NCBI GenBank assembly: GCA_905116865.2
Contig: CAJHNH020002829.1
Span: 1 to 64,000 of the forward strand
Reading direction: 5' to 3'
Length of the DNA: 64,000 bases
Source of the DNA: Candidula unifasciata
Lineage: Eukaryota; Mollusca; Gastropoda; Stylommatophora; Geomitridae
Shown here: positions 1 to 13,039 of the stretch, piece by piece
How positions within the stretch are numbered: the stretch's first letter is position 1
Layout of the letters: every line of letters begins with the position of its first letter
Translations under genes and position numbers: made by a program
The notes under the pieces: model-generated
What the model saw: the letters and a program-made list of their open reading frames with translations, nothing else
The model's database searches: none
Told to the model about the DNA's origin: nothing

Positions 1-1325
1 GCATTTTTATGCCCGATTCCCAAATTTAAAAATTTGAAAATGAACTGGATAAAGTAATCAACTGGATATTTTGGGATTTGGGTTTTTCTGGCTTTTCCTT
101 TTCAAAAAAAATGCTTTAATTTTTTCAGGTTTCCCCTGTTAAAACAAACAATTTACTTTAAGGCAAAGTGACCTACAGTTAACATTTTTTTTTCAGTTTG
201 GGTTTGTTGTGATGTCCTGGGGATGGAAAACGGAGATTCGCGCCATTTTTATTTTATTTTTTTTCTTCTTTAAAAGGGTCGCGACTTCGATAAAATAAGG
301 CCCTCTTAATTTATTGAATTTAGTAAAAAATAAAGTGTGGGGATAAAAAAAAAAAACCCCCACTGGTTTCCCAAAGGGTTCAGGGGCTGGGCGAAAATAC
401 CTTTTAGGCCCGAAAAAAGAGAGGGTATAAAACCCCATTTTATCCCTGATAGATTGTTTCGGGTCAGTTAAAGGTTTTTCATAAAATTGTAGCATAAACA
501 GAAATCATTAGAGCGCATAGTCAATGAAGTACTAGGGCACATACAGTTGTAAATAACTAAATGTTCATGCCTAATTTAAAAAAAAAAATTATATCGCCTG
601 CACTTGAGGATGATCTTATTGGTGATTTTCGGAACAAGAAATATGCCATTGCAATGAAACCACGCAAACTTCCTCTGTGTTGGCGACAAACACAAAAATC
701 AGCCGGCAGACGAAGATTTTCGTCAATCCTTTGCTGTTTGGCCAGGTAAAGCGTTTGAACTGACATTTATACTCAGACACATTCTGGATCCACAAACACT
801 CCTCCGTTCTCCATGCACTCCGTTTCTTGGCCCAAATGAGACTGCCCATATGCTCTTTCTAAGACATTATATAACCTTCTAACGCTCACATTACAATTAC
901 GACTTTTTCGTGTTTTCCGATTCACATGAGTTTCATTTGGCCAATATTTTCTCCGTGATTCACATGGGTTTCATTTGGCCAGCATTTTGACCGCGACTCA
1001 CGTGGCTGCCCTTGTTACACTCAAATATCCTATTCATATTTATTAGCTGACGTCATTCCGTCTGGGACATAGTTTATCGAGGAGAAAATGGTTCACTACA
1101 GCCATCATTATAGATGAGTTGCACAGACTTGATATCTGAGAAAATGCTTAAAGATTCTAAATCTGAAAAGGTTTACCCTGAATCTTCCAGTGAAGATGAC
1201 AGTGAAGAATTCAATCTAGAGCTTTTGATGTGAAGTTAGTACAATGTTATACTTTGTTTGGCATTTTCTGGCATATTTTGGGAAATGGTTTGGAATAAAA
1301 TTAATTTTTGTATCTGGCAACCCTG
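1..1325 (+). mobile_element. hAT element X, unit 1 copy, left end missing
   Basis: This aligns along its length with the complete copy at 26,869-28,795, but its first few bases lie outside the window. The right end reads CTGGCAACCCTG at 1,314-1,325 and is the inverted terminal repeat of this family. Around 560-680 a remnant of transposase sequence is readable (..LEDDLIGDFRNKKYAI..), similar to hAT transposases with BED fingers. The reading frame is broken and most of the catalytic core is deleted. Bases 1-500 are full of expanded homopolymers compared with the two other copies. No expressed gene is supported here. Confidence 0.8.
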
Positions 1326-1344
1326 TGGCAACACTGCACAGAAG
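1326..1344. repeat. hAT2 right terminus plus two target-site duplications
   Basis: TGGCAACA (1,326-1,333) is the 8-bp duplication made by element X. It is followed by CTG, which completes the hAT2 terminal repeat (..TGGCAACACTG), and then by CACAGAAG (1,337-1,344), the 8-bp duplication of hAT2 itself. The same arrangement is seen at 28,796-28,814. Confidence 0.8.
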
Positions 1345-1358
1345 AGTTCCGATCTATT

Positions 1359-2632
1359 CAGTGTTGCCACTTTAGATCTTTTATATCCAAATTTAGATCT
1401 TTTTCATTGCATTTAGATACTGTTTTTGAAGTTTAGATCGTAAATATTTTTCTAGTACGTTTCATATGGAGTTTGATATTTTATAGATTTTTTTTCTTTC
1501 ATTGTCAATTTAATAATTACTGTGTTAAATATTTGCTACAATATTTTTGTTTTGGTCTGGCATGTACATTGTGACAACTGCCATTACTTGAACTTTGAAC
1601 TCTCACTGGGGTCAACGCACAAATATCTGGCAGCCCCGGTACTGATTAATTAAAAATGCGCGTAAATCATACTAACTTTGTTTCAACCGTATCCTCACTG
1701 TGCTGACTTTGCGTTTCTTTTTCATGTGATTTAAAAAAAATAATTGCTCACCTTCTTATGTTGCTTTTACTTTTAAAAAACCTTTAAACATGCCAAAAGT
1801 AAAGTATGAGCAACAAATTTAGAAAGAGTGGTTGTATGATGATGACAAAATTAAAAACTGGGGATATGACCAAAGCTTGTTGTAAGTGAATCATCAAAAG
1901 TTGAAGTATCAGTCGCAATGTTTTTAATTTGTCACTGCGCAATTTCAAACTGTGACCATTTGATCGATTTGTAAAAAATCTTGGACTAGTTCAATTTAAA
2001 AAGGGTGATGTAGAAAGTATAGTTTAGGAACTGAAGGACCTTTTTAATCAGAATATCAGTTAACCAAAATAAAGTTAGCTGAATGGACAAACAAAACAGA
2101 AACTAAAGCGTTTTGGAGTGAAGTGAGACAATTTAAAGATGCCTCATCAAACAGTCCATTCTGTAAGCTCTTTAAAGTGCCATGTCTGCCATGATACTAC
2201 CCCACTCAAATGCTGACGTAGAAAGAGTTTTCAGGGCTAGGAATTATATCAAATCTAACCTAAAAACAGGGATGAAATTTGACCTCTTAAATGCTATCGT
2301 GCCATTAAAATTCGGCCTGATGAGACTAGAGAAATAAGCCTACTGTTCCACTTATAAAGAAATTTGAACAGCTAAAGCATACCAGGGTCATTTTGGATCT
2401 GAAGTTTCAACTTCATTATCCAAGCTAAGTTTATCCTGTGAATCTTGTGAGGCAGACATCAGTGAAGGTGAGGACATGATTATGTAGGGTAAGTCATAAC
2501 AAAAGCTATGTAATTTTTGACTTTTTCAATTTGAATGTTTTTTCTAGATCTTTTCCACGCAGATTTAGATCTTTTTAGATATTTTTTGACACCGTTTTGG
2601 ATATTTTTTGTCAAGGAAAAGTGGCAACACTG
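1359..2632 (+). mobile_element. hAT1 family transposon, internally deleted, with 8-bp TSD
   Basis: The ends are inverted repeats: CAGTGTTGCCACTTT at the left and AAAAGTGGCAACACTG at the right. Flanks are gatctatt (1,351-1,358) and gctctatt (2,633-2,640), an 8-bp target duplication with one change. The unit 2 empty site near 28,814-28,830 has a single gctctatt, which proves the insertion. Around 2,190-2,330 the C-terminal dimerisation region of a hAT transposase is recognisable (SNADVERVF motif followed by a Leu-rich helix). The middle of the transposase is missing, so this is a non-autonomous copy. The longer relative at 24,437-26,758 lies on the opposite strand. Confidence 0.88.
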
Positions 2633-2640
2633 GCTCTATT

Positions 2641-4213
2641 TTATTCACTGTTGGCTGATCTACATTTCTTTTCCATTTCTAGATTTCTTTTACAAATCGT
2701 AAGTATGTTTACTGTAGTTTATAAGGTAGATAATTGACTCATCACACTGAACCTGAGTGCTGTCATTTTGATATTTTAAAGTCAACTTCTTGGTTTGTAT
2801 ATAAATTCAATTAAAAATAAAATAAAAAGTAAGAGACTGCCTAAGACGACGCTGGGCTAGGACTCAGTTCAGCTGGAGTCTCCTTCTAACTAGTCAACCA
2901 ACTCAACTGTAAACCGTTTACGACACTTGTAGTTTATAGAAATAGTTTAAAGTCGTCGCATGAGTTCAGTTTGATAATAATAAGTAATAATTTATAAGCA
3001 ATAAAAGGCAAAGAAGCCGAGATAAAATATATAATGAATAATTAAGTAGTTACGACGGTATGGTTATTTAATTTTTTTTGGGGAGGGGGGGGGGGGAAAG
3101 GGGGGGGGGGGGGTCAAATGTCGACTATCCTCAGAAAAACGGTTCCAAATTATCGAGGCTGAAAATATACCCTAAGAGGGCCTCAGTCACATGCCAGTTG
3201 CGAACTTCTGGCGACTACCACCACCGCTGAGAGTATCTCCCACACCGCAGAAAGCTAGGACTCACGAGCAAATAAAATGAAGGAAGCTGCTGAAATTTCA
3301 GCAAACATTTTTGATTCTCTGTTTATACTATCTTATATTAATATTATATTACGTTGGGGTTCATACTCATACTGAGGGAAGGATCTGAGCACCTATGGAC
3401 ATGTCCGGAGTGCAATGATGATAACCCAACTAACTAACTAACTATCTTCTCATACTTTCTTCAGTCATGACGGCAGTTTGACAGACACTAGTATTACTAC
3501 TAGTATCTAAGTGAGGCCTTACTGGGGTGTACCTCTCCTTACCATTTTTTGTCTTCTTATATTAGTTTTATCCATAATCTTGAAAACCAAATGAACACAA
3601 TAACACAGTACATATCTAGAAAGTGCAACAAAGAGAAAAGAGAAACACACAGTGCCACCAAGTTATGCTTTATCCATGTCTATGAACCAATCAATCAATC
3701 AATCATTAACGTCACTGCACTTAGGACATTCAACATTCTCACAGGTTCTCTGTTCCTCATTAGCTAATTAAAAGTTTCCATACTGAGATAGTAGATAGTA
3801 CAACCAACTTGATGACAAGTGAGTCCTGGGTATTTTATATCATCCAGACCCCCTTGCACACTCCCAGCTAAATCAGCATTGAATAACCAGTTCTGTCTGC
3901 TTGACATTATTCCTTTAGTAATAATCTTGGCCAGTGAACTTAAGGACTCATTTGCCTAATGTGTCTTTGGATAGACATTGTTGTGCATGTATTGGAGGTG
4001 GGCTAGTGAGCGCAATACATTTTCTGCTTCTGGGCACTCGTAATAAACCGATCCTGGCCATAATCCATGACACATGACAAGGATAAATGGCTTGAGTCTT
4101 GCACAATATTCTATGAAACTAGCACAAAGCCTGCTGGTGCATAAGTTGCAGTCTGTACAGGGTATTCCTTCATGCACAGCACAGTCACCTAATGTAGTTT
4201 TTCCTTCATTCGC
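2641..4213. other. Unit spacer without a supported gene
   Basis: This is unique-looking AT-rich sequence shared with units 2 (about 28,815-30,159 plus 33,244-33,483) and 3 (about 55,877-57,075). It includes a poly-G tract at 3,080-3,113 and a conserved stretch (about 3,115-3,330) whose reading frame is open in unit 2 but has a stop in units 1 and 3. Unit 1 lacks about 250 bp that lie before the poly-G tract in units 2 and 3. A reverse-strand open frame at 3,956-4,252 runs into degenerate minisatellite units and is not considered coding. Confidence 0.6.
3335..3440 (+). mobile_element. Short 3' tail of a LINE, private to unit 1
   Basis: This 106-bp insertion is flanked by actatctt on both sides (3,327-3,334 and 3,441-3,448). 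Unit 2 has one uninterrupted copy of that site near 29,670. The insert ends in repeated TAAC units. A homologous but longer tail lies at 55,671-55,865, where the C-terminal residues EHLWTCPEC are readable. It is a strongly 5'-truncated non-LTR retrotransposon. Confidence 0.75.
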
Positions 4214-5374
4214 TGCATAAAGGCCTAATGGAGTATTCATTCTCTCATACACAGCATAAAGGCATTATGGAGTATTGTCTCATACACAGCATAAAGGCAT
4301 TATGGAGTATTGTCTCATACACAGCATAAAGGCATTATGGAGTATTCTATCATACACAGCATAAAGTCATTATGGAGTATTCTCTCATACACAGCATAAA
4401 GGCATTATGGAGTATTCTCTCATACACAGCATAAAGTCATTATGGAGTATTCTATCATACACAGCATAAAGGCATTATGGAGTATTCTCTCATACACAGC
4501 ATAAAGTCATTATGGAGTATTGTCTCATACACAGCATAAAGGCATTATGGAGTATTGTCTCATACTCAGCATAAAGGCATTATGGAGTATTCTCTCATAC
4601 ACAGCATAAAGTCATTATGGAGTATTGTCTCATACACAGCATAAAGGCATTATGGAGTATTGTCTCATACTCAGCATAAAGGCATTATGGAGTATTCTCT
4701 CATACACAGCATAAAGGCATTATGGAGTATTGTCTCATACACAGCATAAAGGCATTATGGATTATTCTATCATACACAGCATAAAGGCATTATGGAGTAT
4801 TGTCTCATACACAGCATAAAGGCATTATGGAGTATTCTCTCATACACAGCATAAAGGCATTATGGAGTACTGTCTCATACACAGCATAAAGGCATTATGG
4901 AGTATTCCCTCATACACAACATAAAGGCATTATGGAGTATTGTCTCATACACAGCATAAAGGCATTATGGAGTATTCCCTCATACACAACATAAAGGCAT
5001 TATGGAGTATTCTCTCATACACAGCATAAAGGCATTATGGAGTATTGTCTCATACACAGCATAAAGGCATTATGGATTATTCTATCATACACAGCATAAA
5101 GGCATTATGGAGTATTCTCTCATACACAGCATAAAGGCATTATGGAGTATTCTCTCATACACAGCATAAAGGCATTATGGAGTATTGTCTCATACACAGC
5201 ATAAAGGCATTATGGATTATTCTATCATACACAGCATAAAGGCATTATGGAGTATTCTCTCATACACAGCATAAAGGCATTATGGAGTATTCTCTCATAC
5301 ACAGCATAAAGGCATTATGGAGTATTGTCTCATACACAGCATAAAGACATTATGGAGTATTCCCTCATACACAA
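4214..5374. repeat. 35-bp minisatellite, about 33 copies (unit 1)
   Basis: Tandem units contain CATAAAGGCATTATGGAG followed by tattctctcatacacag, with a period of 35 bp. Variation between units is limited to a few positions (tattCtct/tattGtct, aagG/aagT/aagA, gagtat/gattat). Some variant patterns recur over several units, suggesting higher-order amplification. The left edge grades into diverged units of about 36 bp. The right flank is shared with the arrays in units 2 and 3. Confidence 0.95.
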
Positions 5375-5826
5375 CAAAAAAGGCATTAACTTGCCTTTAT
5401 GCCTGTGACCAAAACCACAACTTCACAAATGTATTATTATAATTATTGCTTTAAAACAAGAAAAAGGATAAGAATATTTACTTGTAAAATATGGTGTGTG
5501 GTTAATTTGCACACAAAAATGGAAATATTTGTAGCTGTTTTTTAAATTTTTTTGCCCTTCTTCAGGAGAGCAGAAATCTGTTCATCCCTGTAGTGTTGAA
5601 TGATTGCCAGCTAGTTGAAACTTTCTAGAATTTAAGAACCGTTTCTGTTACAGGCAAAATACATGTTCACGGGGAAGTAATATGATGAAATCATTCATCA
5701 TATTTTGAAATGACTATGTGATATGTAATGTCTGAAATCATGATTTGATATTTTGTAAATTTAAAATATGTTTATTATATGTTATTTTGATATTTGCATT
5801 AATATATTACGCACTGTTCCTTCCAG
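5375..5826. other. Spacer leading to the zinc-finger gene exon
   Basis: AT-rich sequence conserved among the units. In unit 2 the homologous stretch is split by the 8.5-kb RTE insertion (34,577-34,849 and 43,335-43,517). It ends in a pyrimidine-rich acceptor, ttccttccag, at 5,817-5,826. No promoter was identified with confidence. Confidence 0.6.
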
Positions 5827-5869
5827 AAATTATGTGAGAAAACCTTACAAAGTCCACGTGTTTGATAGG

Positions 5870-6056
5870 ATGGATAATAAACTACTATCAGATGTCAAGG
5901 TAGAACAAGAACTATCTTTTGTTTATCTGAAACACCTGGACGTTAACAGTTCTGCACAAGAGACTCTCACTGAAGGCCAAGTCTTTGATAATATTGACAG
6001 AAAAATACCATCTTTTGTCAAGACAGAACCAAAAGATGCTGATTCTGAATACTCAG
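5870..6056 (+). CDS. C2H2 zinc-finger gene, unit 1, first coding exon
   Basis: The ATG at 5,870 (MDNKLLSD..) has G at +4 and a purine at -3 and is conserved in all three units, so it is my chosen start. The exon ends at 6,056 before GTAAGG, leaving phase 1, which joins in frame to the zinc-finger exon at 9,887 (..EYS-E-LNSS). Together the two exons give 1,332 nt, or 443 aa. This exon has no fingers but carries two psi-K-x-E motifs (VKVE, VKTE) typical of SUMO acceptor sites. Sequence upstream in the same exon (RNYVRKPYKV..) is also open but lacks an ATG. It could be coding if there is an earlier exon. Unit 1 lacks 28 bp next to the acceptor that are present in units 2 and 3. Confidence 0.72.
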
Positions 6057-6154
6057 GTAAGGAAAATGTAAATACAATTCAGTATATAATATTCCATGTT
6101 TTTGTGTGTGTTTTGTTATAACCACCTTCTAAACACAACTGATAATAATCAGAT

Positions 6155-6531
6155 GTCTCCGGCCAAATACCTTTATTGCCTCGTGACACTAACTAGTCTC
6201 CCGCCAAATATCTTCAACGCCTTGTGACACTAACTAGTCCCCTGCCAAATACCTTTATCGCCTCGTGACACTAAATAGTCTTCCGCCAAATATCTTCATC
6301 GCCTCGTGATACTAACCAGTCTCCGGCCAAATACCTTCATTGCCTCGTGACACTAACTAGTCTCCCGCCTAATACCTTCATCGCTTCGTGACACTAATTA
6401 GTCTCCCTCAAAATACCCTCATCGCCTCGTGATACTAACTAGTCTCCCGCCAAATACCTTTATCGCCTCGTGACACTAACTAGTCTCCCGCCTAATATCT
6501 TCATTGCCTTGTGACACTAACTAGTCTTCCG
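6155..6531. repeat. 41-bp minisatellite in the intron, about 9 copies (unit 1)
   Basis: Units read approximately ctagtctcccgccaaatac followed by cttcatcgcctcgtgatactaa, with a 41-bp period. The array starts about 100 bp after the donor site. The same array has about 11 copies in unit 2 and about 18 in unit 3. Confidence 0.93.
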
Positions 6532-7935
6532 TGCCCCCCTAAAGCATGCCGTAATGGACTCAGGTGACAAGAAAGTCTTAGTATGTCTACTGTGTTATAA
6601 TATCACAGCCAGTGATCAAAGAAATCGTATAAAATTAAGATTTTTTTATTTTGAAAACACAATGTCAATTCAAGTGCAATAATAATTTCATTTAAACAGA
6701 GATGACAAACACTTCAATATAAGCTGCTGTAATATATGCTTCAAACTTCTAACAGGTATTGACTGTTGTTGAATGTTTATCGAACTTCTGACATGTAGTT
6801 CAAAAATCTTTCTGCTTCTCTCCTTTCTCATTATAACCTTTCCTGTAAAAGCGTGGGTAGTTTTAAACATCCCTGTCACCTGTCTGCCTATTGATCAGTT
6901 TATCTCGCTTGATCTAACAGAAAGATTATTATGCTTCTCTTGTCTATACCTGCTTGGGAGGGGGTGGGAAGGTGTTGTCTCACCAGATTTCTCATTTATG
7001 TTTCTAGCACTTTAGCTGTCTTGTCACTTAATAATTAATTAGAGTCTCTTCTAATGACCAATGGTGTGTCTTAATTGCTTCCATCTCTGAAATGACTACC
7101 TCCAAGCAATCTGTGTTACCATAAATAATCACAAGAGGGATCCTGGCCCCGCCTCAGTGCCACTGCACATCTTCTTCCCTCATTGCATACCTCCTTCAGT
7201 GCTTTGTTGTAATCTGTGGTTGTTGGCCTTTAACTTTCCTACAACATAAGGTTAAGCGAAACTTAGCCAATTCAAATTGATGATTATGATGGTCGAGGGC
7301 CGACAGTCTGCACATGGTTGCTCTAAATGGGTTCCACAGGGACAACACTTGTAGATAAAGGGACAAATAGAACAACACACAAATAAAGCTACGTCATGTT
7401 CCATAATACTATCTGGGAAGCTTACACATGCTCGATGAAGTTGGATGTTTATGCAGAAAAGCGCAAATATAGCAGCTTTGCTGTAAACAGTAAGAACACA
7501 ATTGTCTCTCAGGCGAATGAAAAGAAGAAGACTAAGATATACTTATGTTTTTCTAATTTTTTTCCTTTCACTGTAAAGAACAAAAGCTTCGGCCGTGACA
7601 CAAGCTAATAAAATATTAACCTTAGCTCATCAGATATTTTTGACATTCTGTACTTATATCTTGTAATTGTATTTGGAGATAAAATACCAGATGTAACTCT
7701 TTAACATTTACCTTCCCTCCAATGTCTATGTTGAAGTTGGCTACAGTGTGCTACTCCTATTTTTAAGAATATTACGTAATAAGGAAATAATTTCTTCCTA
7801 CCACTGTCAAAAACAAGAATTTTTTTTGTTACCATCTTCCTTTGGAATTGAACCCTAGAACTTGAAGATCATGGAATGATTAAACTCAGTCACTTGCCTC
7901 TAGGCAATCATCTCTTTACAAAACACATTTAGGAA
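6532..7935. other. Intron sequence, no gene supported
   Basis: This intron section is conserved in units 2 (about 44,361-46,070) and 3 (about 58,770-59,460 and 61,041-61,385). Short open frames on both strands are not conserved as proteins and look like shadows. The main difference between units is a private SINE in unit 2 and a private LINE ORF1 fragment in unit 3. Confidence 0.6.
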
Positions 7936-9535
7936 GGTCTTGTAGAAGATAGTTGCTGAAAAGCTGCAAGAATTTTTGGAAAGGGGAAAGCCTCTCCCAA
8001 GAGGTCTGGGAAGCTTCAGGCCAAGAAAGCACACATTGGCAAATGCAGCTACTTTTGCTTTTGAGGTCTATGAAGGGTTCCAGAACAGACAGGAAACTAT
8101 GTAGGTAGGACTGGACCTCAAAGATGCTTATAACAGTGTGAGAAACATCTTAGTGACTGCACTGAAGGAGAAGGAGGTCAGTTCATAGCTGGTGAATTGG
8201 GTTGCAGCTGTCCTGTATTCACATCCGGTTGCTCTCCGACTGAGCTCATGGACCTCAGAACCATGCAGTTTGACCCCAGGACTGCCACAAGGACCCCCCA
8301 TCTCACCTGTGCTTTAATGTGTATACGAGCAAGATTTCAAGCATAGAAACACCAGCAGTTGGAAGGATACTGACTTTTGCAGACGAAACACTTGCATATA
8401 GGCAGGGGGAAGAGAGGGAACAAACAGCCTGGAAGCTACAAGCGACAGTAGACAAAGTGACTGAGTGGTGTACAGCAATGAAGGCTGTCGTCCACCCGGA
8501 AAAGGCATGTGTGTGGTGTTCTCTGGACAACAGAATCATTAAAGCTAATGTCCCAAGTCTCACGATAGATGGTAGAAACGTCAACAGAGAGAGCAAACTG
8601 AAGTATCTGGGAATCACATTTGACAGGAGCCTGTCCATGTGGGGAGTGTTGTGATGAGATGCAAAAAAGGACTTAGTGCACTTAAGACTGGCTGCAATTG
8701 ACATAGAGCAGAGAATCCTTTTCACACTATATCAGCACTTGATCTTGTCAGTGGTTGATTATGGCTTGGGACTGCAAAGTCATATCTCAAGGTAGCTGCA
8801 GACACAGACCGTCCTTTGCATGAAGCACTGGGTGCAGTGAAGGGTCAGCGGCTGATAAGAGGGAGGTCATGGATGGCTCAGGCAGAAGATACAATCAGAC
8901 GGGTTTGCATCCTTGAGAACATTAGGCGAGTAGAGGAGTGGGTCAAAGTGCCACCTCAACAGTCAGACTTGTGTAAAGTCATAATCACGCTGAGCGAGGA
9001 AGGCAGAGACTGGCCAGCAGGTGCCACGGAGGTAGAAATTCAGCAATTAACTCAAGATAATGCTCGCTCAGAGGATTTGATCATTTACACAGACGTTTCA
9101 GTTTCAAAAGGCAAAAGAAGTGCTTGGGGTTTCTTAGCGAAAGTTAATGGTCAACGTTTGGTGCAGGAGAGCCTAGCATATGATACCACAACATCCGGTG
9201 TGTTGGGAAATGAACAGGCGGACAGACTGGCTGGCTCTGCACAGTTTTGTGGAATACTGATACATGATAAGGCAGACGTGGTTATTGCCTTGTGGGAGAG
9301 CGTGTACAGTTCGGAGGAGCAGATGGATCACCAGTCTGGTAAGATTGATGCAGGGGGGAGTGACGAGAGGTTCTGGCAGATGCTCGAGGCTCAGAGGAAA
9401 GGCAAGATGGACAATTAATCAGAATGCTACTGGCACCATTAGTATCGGAACTCTTCATTGGCTGCTGAAGATGGGGACAGAGCACTTATGGAAATGCCCC
9501 GAGTGCTGTGATGTCGGTTCTTGAATTACATCAAA
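7936..9535 (+). pseudogene. 5'-truncated I/Jockey-type LINE with RNase H, unit 1 copy
   Basis: Broken frames encode the middle and end of a non-LTR retrotransposon ORF2. In order they give LERGKPLPRGLGSF, then LDLKDAYNSV (RT motif A), GLPQGPPIS (motif B) and ILTFADETLA in place of a FADD box. A thumb-like region follows (SKLKYLGITFDRSL), then an RNase H remnant (YTDVSVSKGKRSAWGF, GNEQADRLA) and a terminal EHLWKCPEC zinc-knuckle-like motif. Several stops and deletions interrupt it, and the catalytic DD is changed to DE. The fragment occupies the same place in all three units, so it predates the duplication. It is a dead element inside the zinc-finger gene intron. Confidence 0.85.
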
Positions 9536-9630
9536 TCAAATCATGTTATAGAACCCACACAGTGCATGCTGTGAATTATGTGTGGTTTTCTCAGATTAGA
9601 GTTGGGTGTTGTATCTTAAACCCCTTTGCT

Positions 9631-9815
9631 GCGCAGAGACCGGGTGACGAACTCCTTGTGGTCCGGGTTCAATCCCGGGGGTAGGCAGGAAAGCCACATT
9701 TTCTCCCAGATTTACGGTATCTAGAATGGAATCAAGGCCGAAAGGTTGCGATATCCATAATACCGAGCCTAAGGGTTAACAACTCATGGCTTCTGGATAC
9801 TAAAACAAACAAAAC
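9631..9815 (+). mobile_element. tRNA-derived SINE, private to unit 1, 13-bp TSD
   Basis: The insertion is flanked by aaacccctttgct at 9,618-9,630 and 9,816-9,828. Unit 3 has a single copy of that site near 63,229. A perfect tRNA-like B box, GGTTCAATCCC, lies at 9,666-9,676 within a T-arm-like hairpin (CCGGG..CCCGG). The 3' end is A-rich (aaacaaacaaaac). The tRNA head is 5'-truncated, so it is not an intact tRNA gene. Confidence 0.85.
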
Positions 9816-9867
9816 AAACCCCTTTGCTCCCTGTTTCTGGTAAATCAATAAGTTAATAATTAAATAA

Positions 9868-11031
<1,164 letters not shown>

Positions 11032-11330
11032 AAATGTGGTTTGTGATGCTTCTTTCACTTATTCCATCAGTCTAAAATATCATAATGAAAAACACAGGAG
11101 AGAAACTTTACAAATGTAATATGTACAGTGACCGTTTTACTTCATCTAGCATTTTTAACTGTCACAAAATCAAACACACTGGAGAAAAACCTAACAAAAT
11201 GTGTGTGATGACGATTTCTTTATTACTAGACATTTAAACTATCATAATGGAACGCATACAGGGGAGAAAACTTACAAATGTGCTGTGTGTGTGTGTGGTA
11301 ATTTTCTGCCTCCCTAACAAGCAGGCTGTA
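11032..11330 (+). pseudogene. Decayed zinc fingers downstream of the unit 1 stop
   Basis: Fragments of at least three more fingers can be read in mixed frames: [16 protein letters not shown] near 11,045, a finger with [21 protein letters not shown] near 11,130, and [18 protein letters not shown] near 11,210. Frameshifts separate them. The same remnants follow the unit 2 gene (48,452-48,700), so an ancestral array was longer at its 3' end. Confidence 0.8.
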
Positions 11331-12655
11331 AACAACTAATTAAGGGTTTTTCCCAACAGTCTGCACACAAATAAACCAGATACAAAATGTGTGCACGCAG
11401 AACTCAAGTTCTGGAACAAGACTAAAGTCTAGAAGTGAACGAACAACCAGAACTTTCCATCAGAGTGTACAGCTGCTGAACACAAAGAAGAAGAAGAAAA
11501 CAGTTTAAAATGTGTGTTCTCTTTAAAATCACCTTTTTGAATACATGATATTTTCTCTGAATAAAATACAGTGGTTCATCAAATGCATTGTGATCTTGTA
11601 TTTTCTAAATGTTTGTGCTTTTATATCTTTTTCCTTTGTGCTAGACTTGGTGAAAACAGCTTATTTCAAGCGAGCTTATTACTCCAACAAATGTTCAGAT
11701 CAATGCAGCTGTGAACCACCAAGTTTGAGTTTTCTATGTGTATATCTCTATCTTAAGGATCCTTCCTCTTCATGACTAAATAAACCAAACCTCCAGTTAG
11801 TCGTTGCCTTCTTTACTACTATCTACTGGTATCTCTGAAGTACAAGAATGTAGCGTTTATGTCAGAATGCATCCTTATAGAAATCACTAGAAATGGTTTT
11901 TTTGGTCTGTATGACTAAAAGTACTAAAACAATATTTTACTTTTACATATTTTCCTCTCCCAAGTTTTGTTAGCATCCTTTTGGGAAGTAAAAATAACAT
12001 TCATCGTGGTCAATTTCCACTTCTGGCGTTAGGCCTCAAATTGGGAGAACTGAATTGTGACTCATTGCTTGATGGGCAGCACTGGCTGTTGTCTTTCCAT
12101 GGCAGTGTAGAATGTTTTTAATGTTAACAATCGTTCTTCTTTTTTGGCATCTTCTTGCTTTCATGCCAAATCTTCTTAGGTGTAGCAACTGTATGGGTAG
12201 TTGTGGCTGCATTCTGATAAAATGACTGAACTATTTGATTTTCTGCTTGTCAATTAACTTGTCAAATATCACATAGGGGTTATTAAAGAGGACTGCACAC
12301 ATTTGTTGCTGGATCCCTTACGGCAGTGTTCTTTAACCTGTGAGCAGCCGAGAAGTCAAACTGCCTAATCATGTAATGGGGTAGGGGAGGTATTTTTGTC
12401 TCTTTCTCAAAACCAGTTAGCCTTCTACTAGAGGTGATGATAATATTCAGCAGAACTATGATATTGATACAATAAATGTGCTAGCGCTTTAAGCTTGGAA
12501 ACAAAAAGTAAAGGACCCTTTTTCCACACCCTTAGGCATATAGGGCACAAGATGGGTGATGTCAGCATCACGCCAGTTTAAGCTTAGAAGAAACAAGACA
12601 AATATGTTGATACTTTAAAGTGTGCAATACAAATAAAAAGGTAACATCTTGTTAG
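11331..12655. other. 3' region of the unit 1 zinc-finger gene
   Basis: The sequence is collinear with unit 2 48,700-50,040. It contains a 5'-truncated SINE tail (about 11,390-11,505, with caaccagaac, tacagctgctgaac and a (GAA)n end) and two AATAAA signals. At about 12,010-12,290 lies a reverse-strand LINE 3' remnant, better preserved in unit 2. The collinearity ends at about 12,655, where a private block of about 8 kb begins. Confidence 0.65.
11560..11565 (+). terminator. Candidate polyadenylation signal (unit 1)
   Basis: AATAAA occurs about 530 bp after the stop codon and is conserved at 48,952-48,957 in unit 2. A second AATAAA lies at 11,779-11,784 (49,173-49,178 in unit 2). Which one is used cannot be told from the sequence. 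Confidence 0.45.
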
Positions 12656-13039
12656 GCATGTTAGCAAGGACTTTTTGAAGCTTGGTTTCATTGTAGCTCC
12701 TGCCAGTGAACTCTCACCATAGCCTATGAGTGTAGTGTGTTCAGAGACTATGTCAAATGAGACTATGAAATCTTTCAGACTTGCTGTTTTTAAAAGCATT
12801 GAGACCTTTTTAAAGACTACTTTAAGAAAAACTTCCCTAAGAATAAACAAAAGATTTTAACACTCAAAAGTCTCATGGATCTTGAAAAAATTGACATCGT
12901 CTGCAACCATATTTCATAAAATAATTAAACAACCAAAAGCAGCAAACCAAACAAAAAAAGAAACAAGAATAATGTAGTCAACCAAAATCTATGGAGTGAT
13001 AAAGAGCCAAAAAAGAATCCTGATCGTGACCATCTCTGT

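Noticed and set aside
3956..4252. Minus-strand 98-residue open frame with many Cys
   Set aside because: It overlaps degenerate minisatellite units. The unit 2 and unit 3 versions are shorter or disrupted, and no domain is recognisable.
4214..5374. 35-bp regular repeats resembling a CRISPR array
   Set aside because: Repeats are directly adjacent with no unique spacers, no cas genes are present, and the context is eukaryotic. It is a minisatellite.
12584..12850. Minus-strand 88-residue open frame
   Set aside because: It spans the junction between conserved 3' region and private block at about 12,655, so it cannot be an old gene, and no domain is seen.
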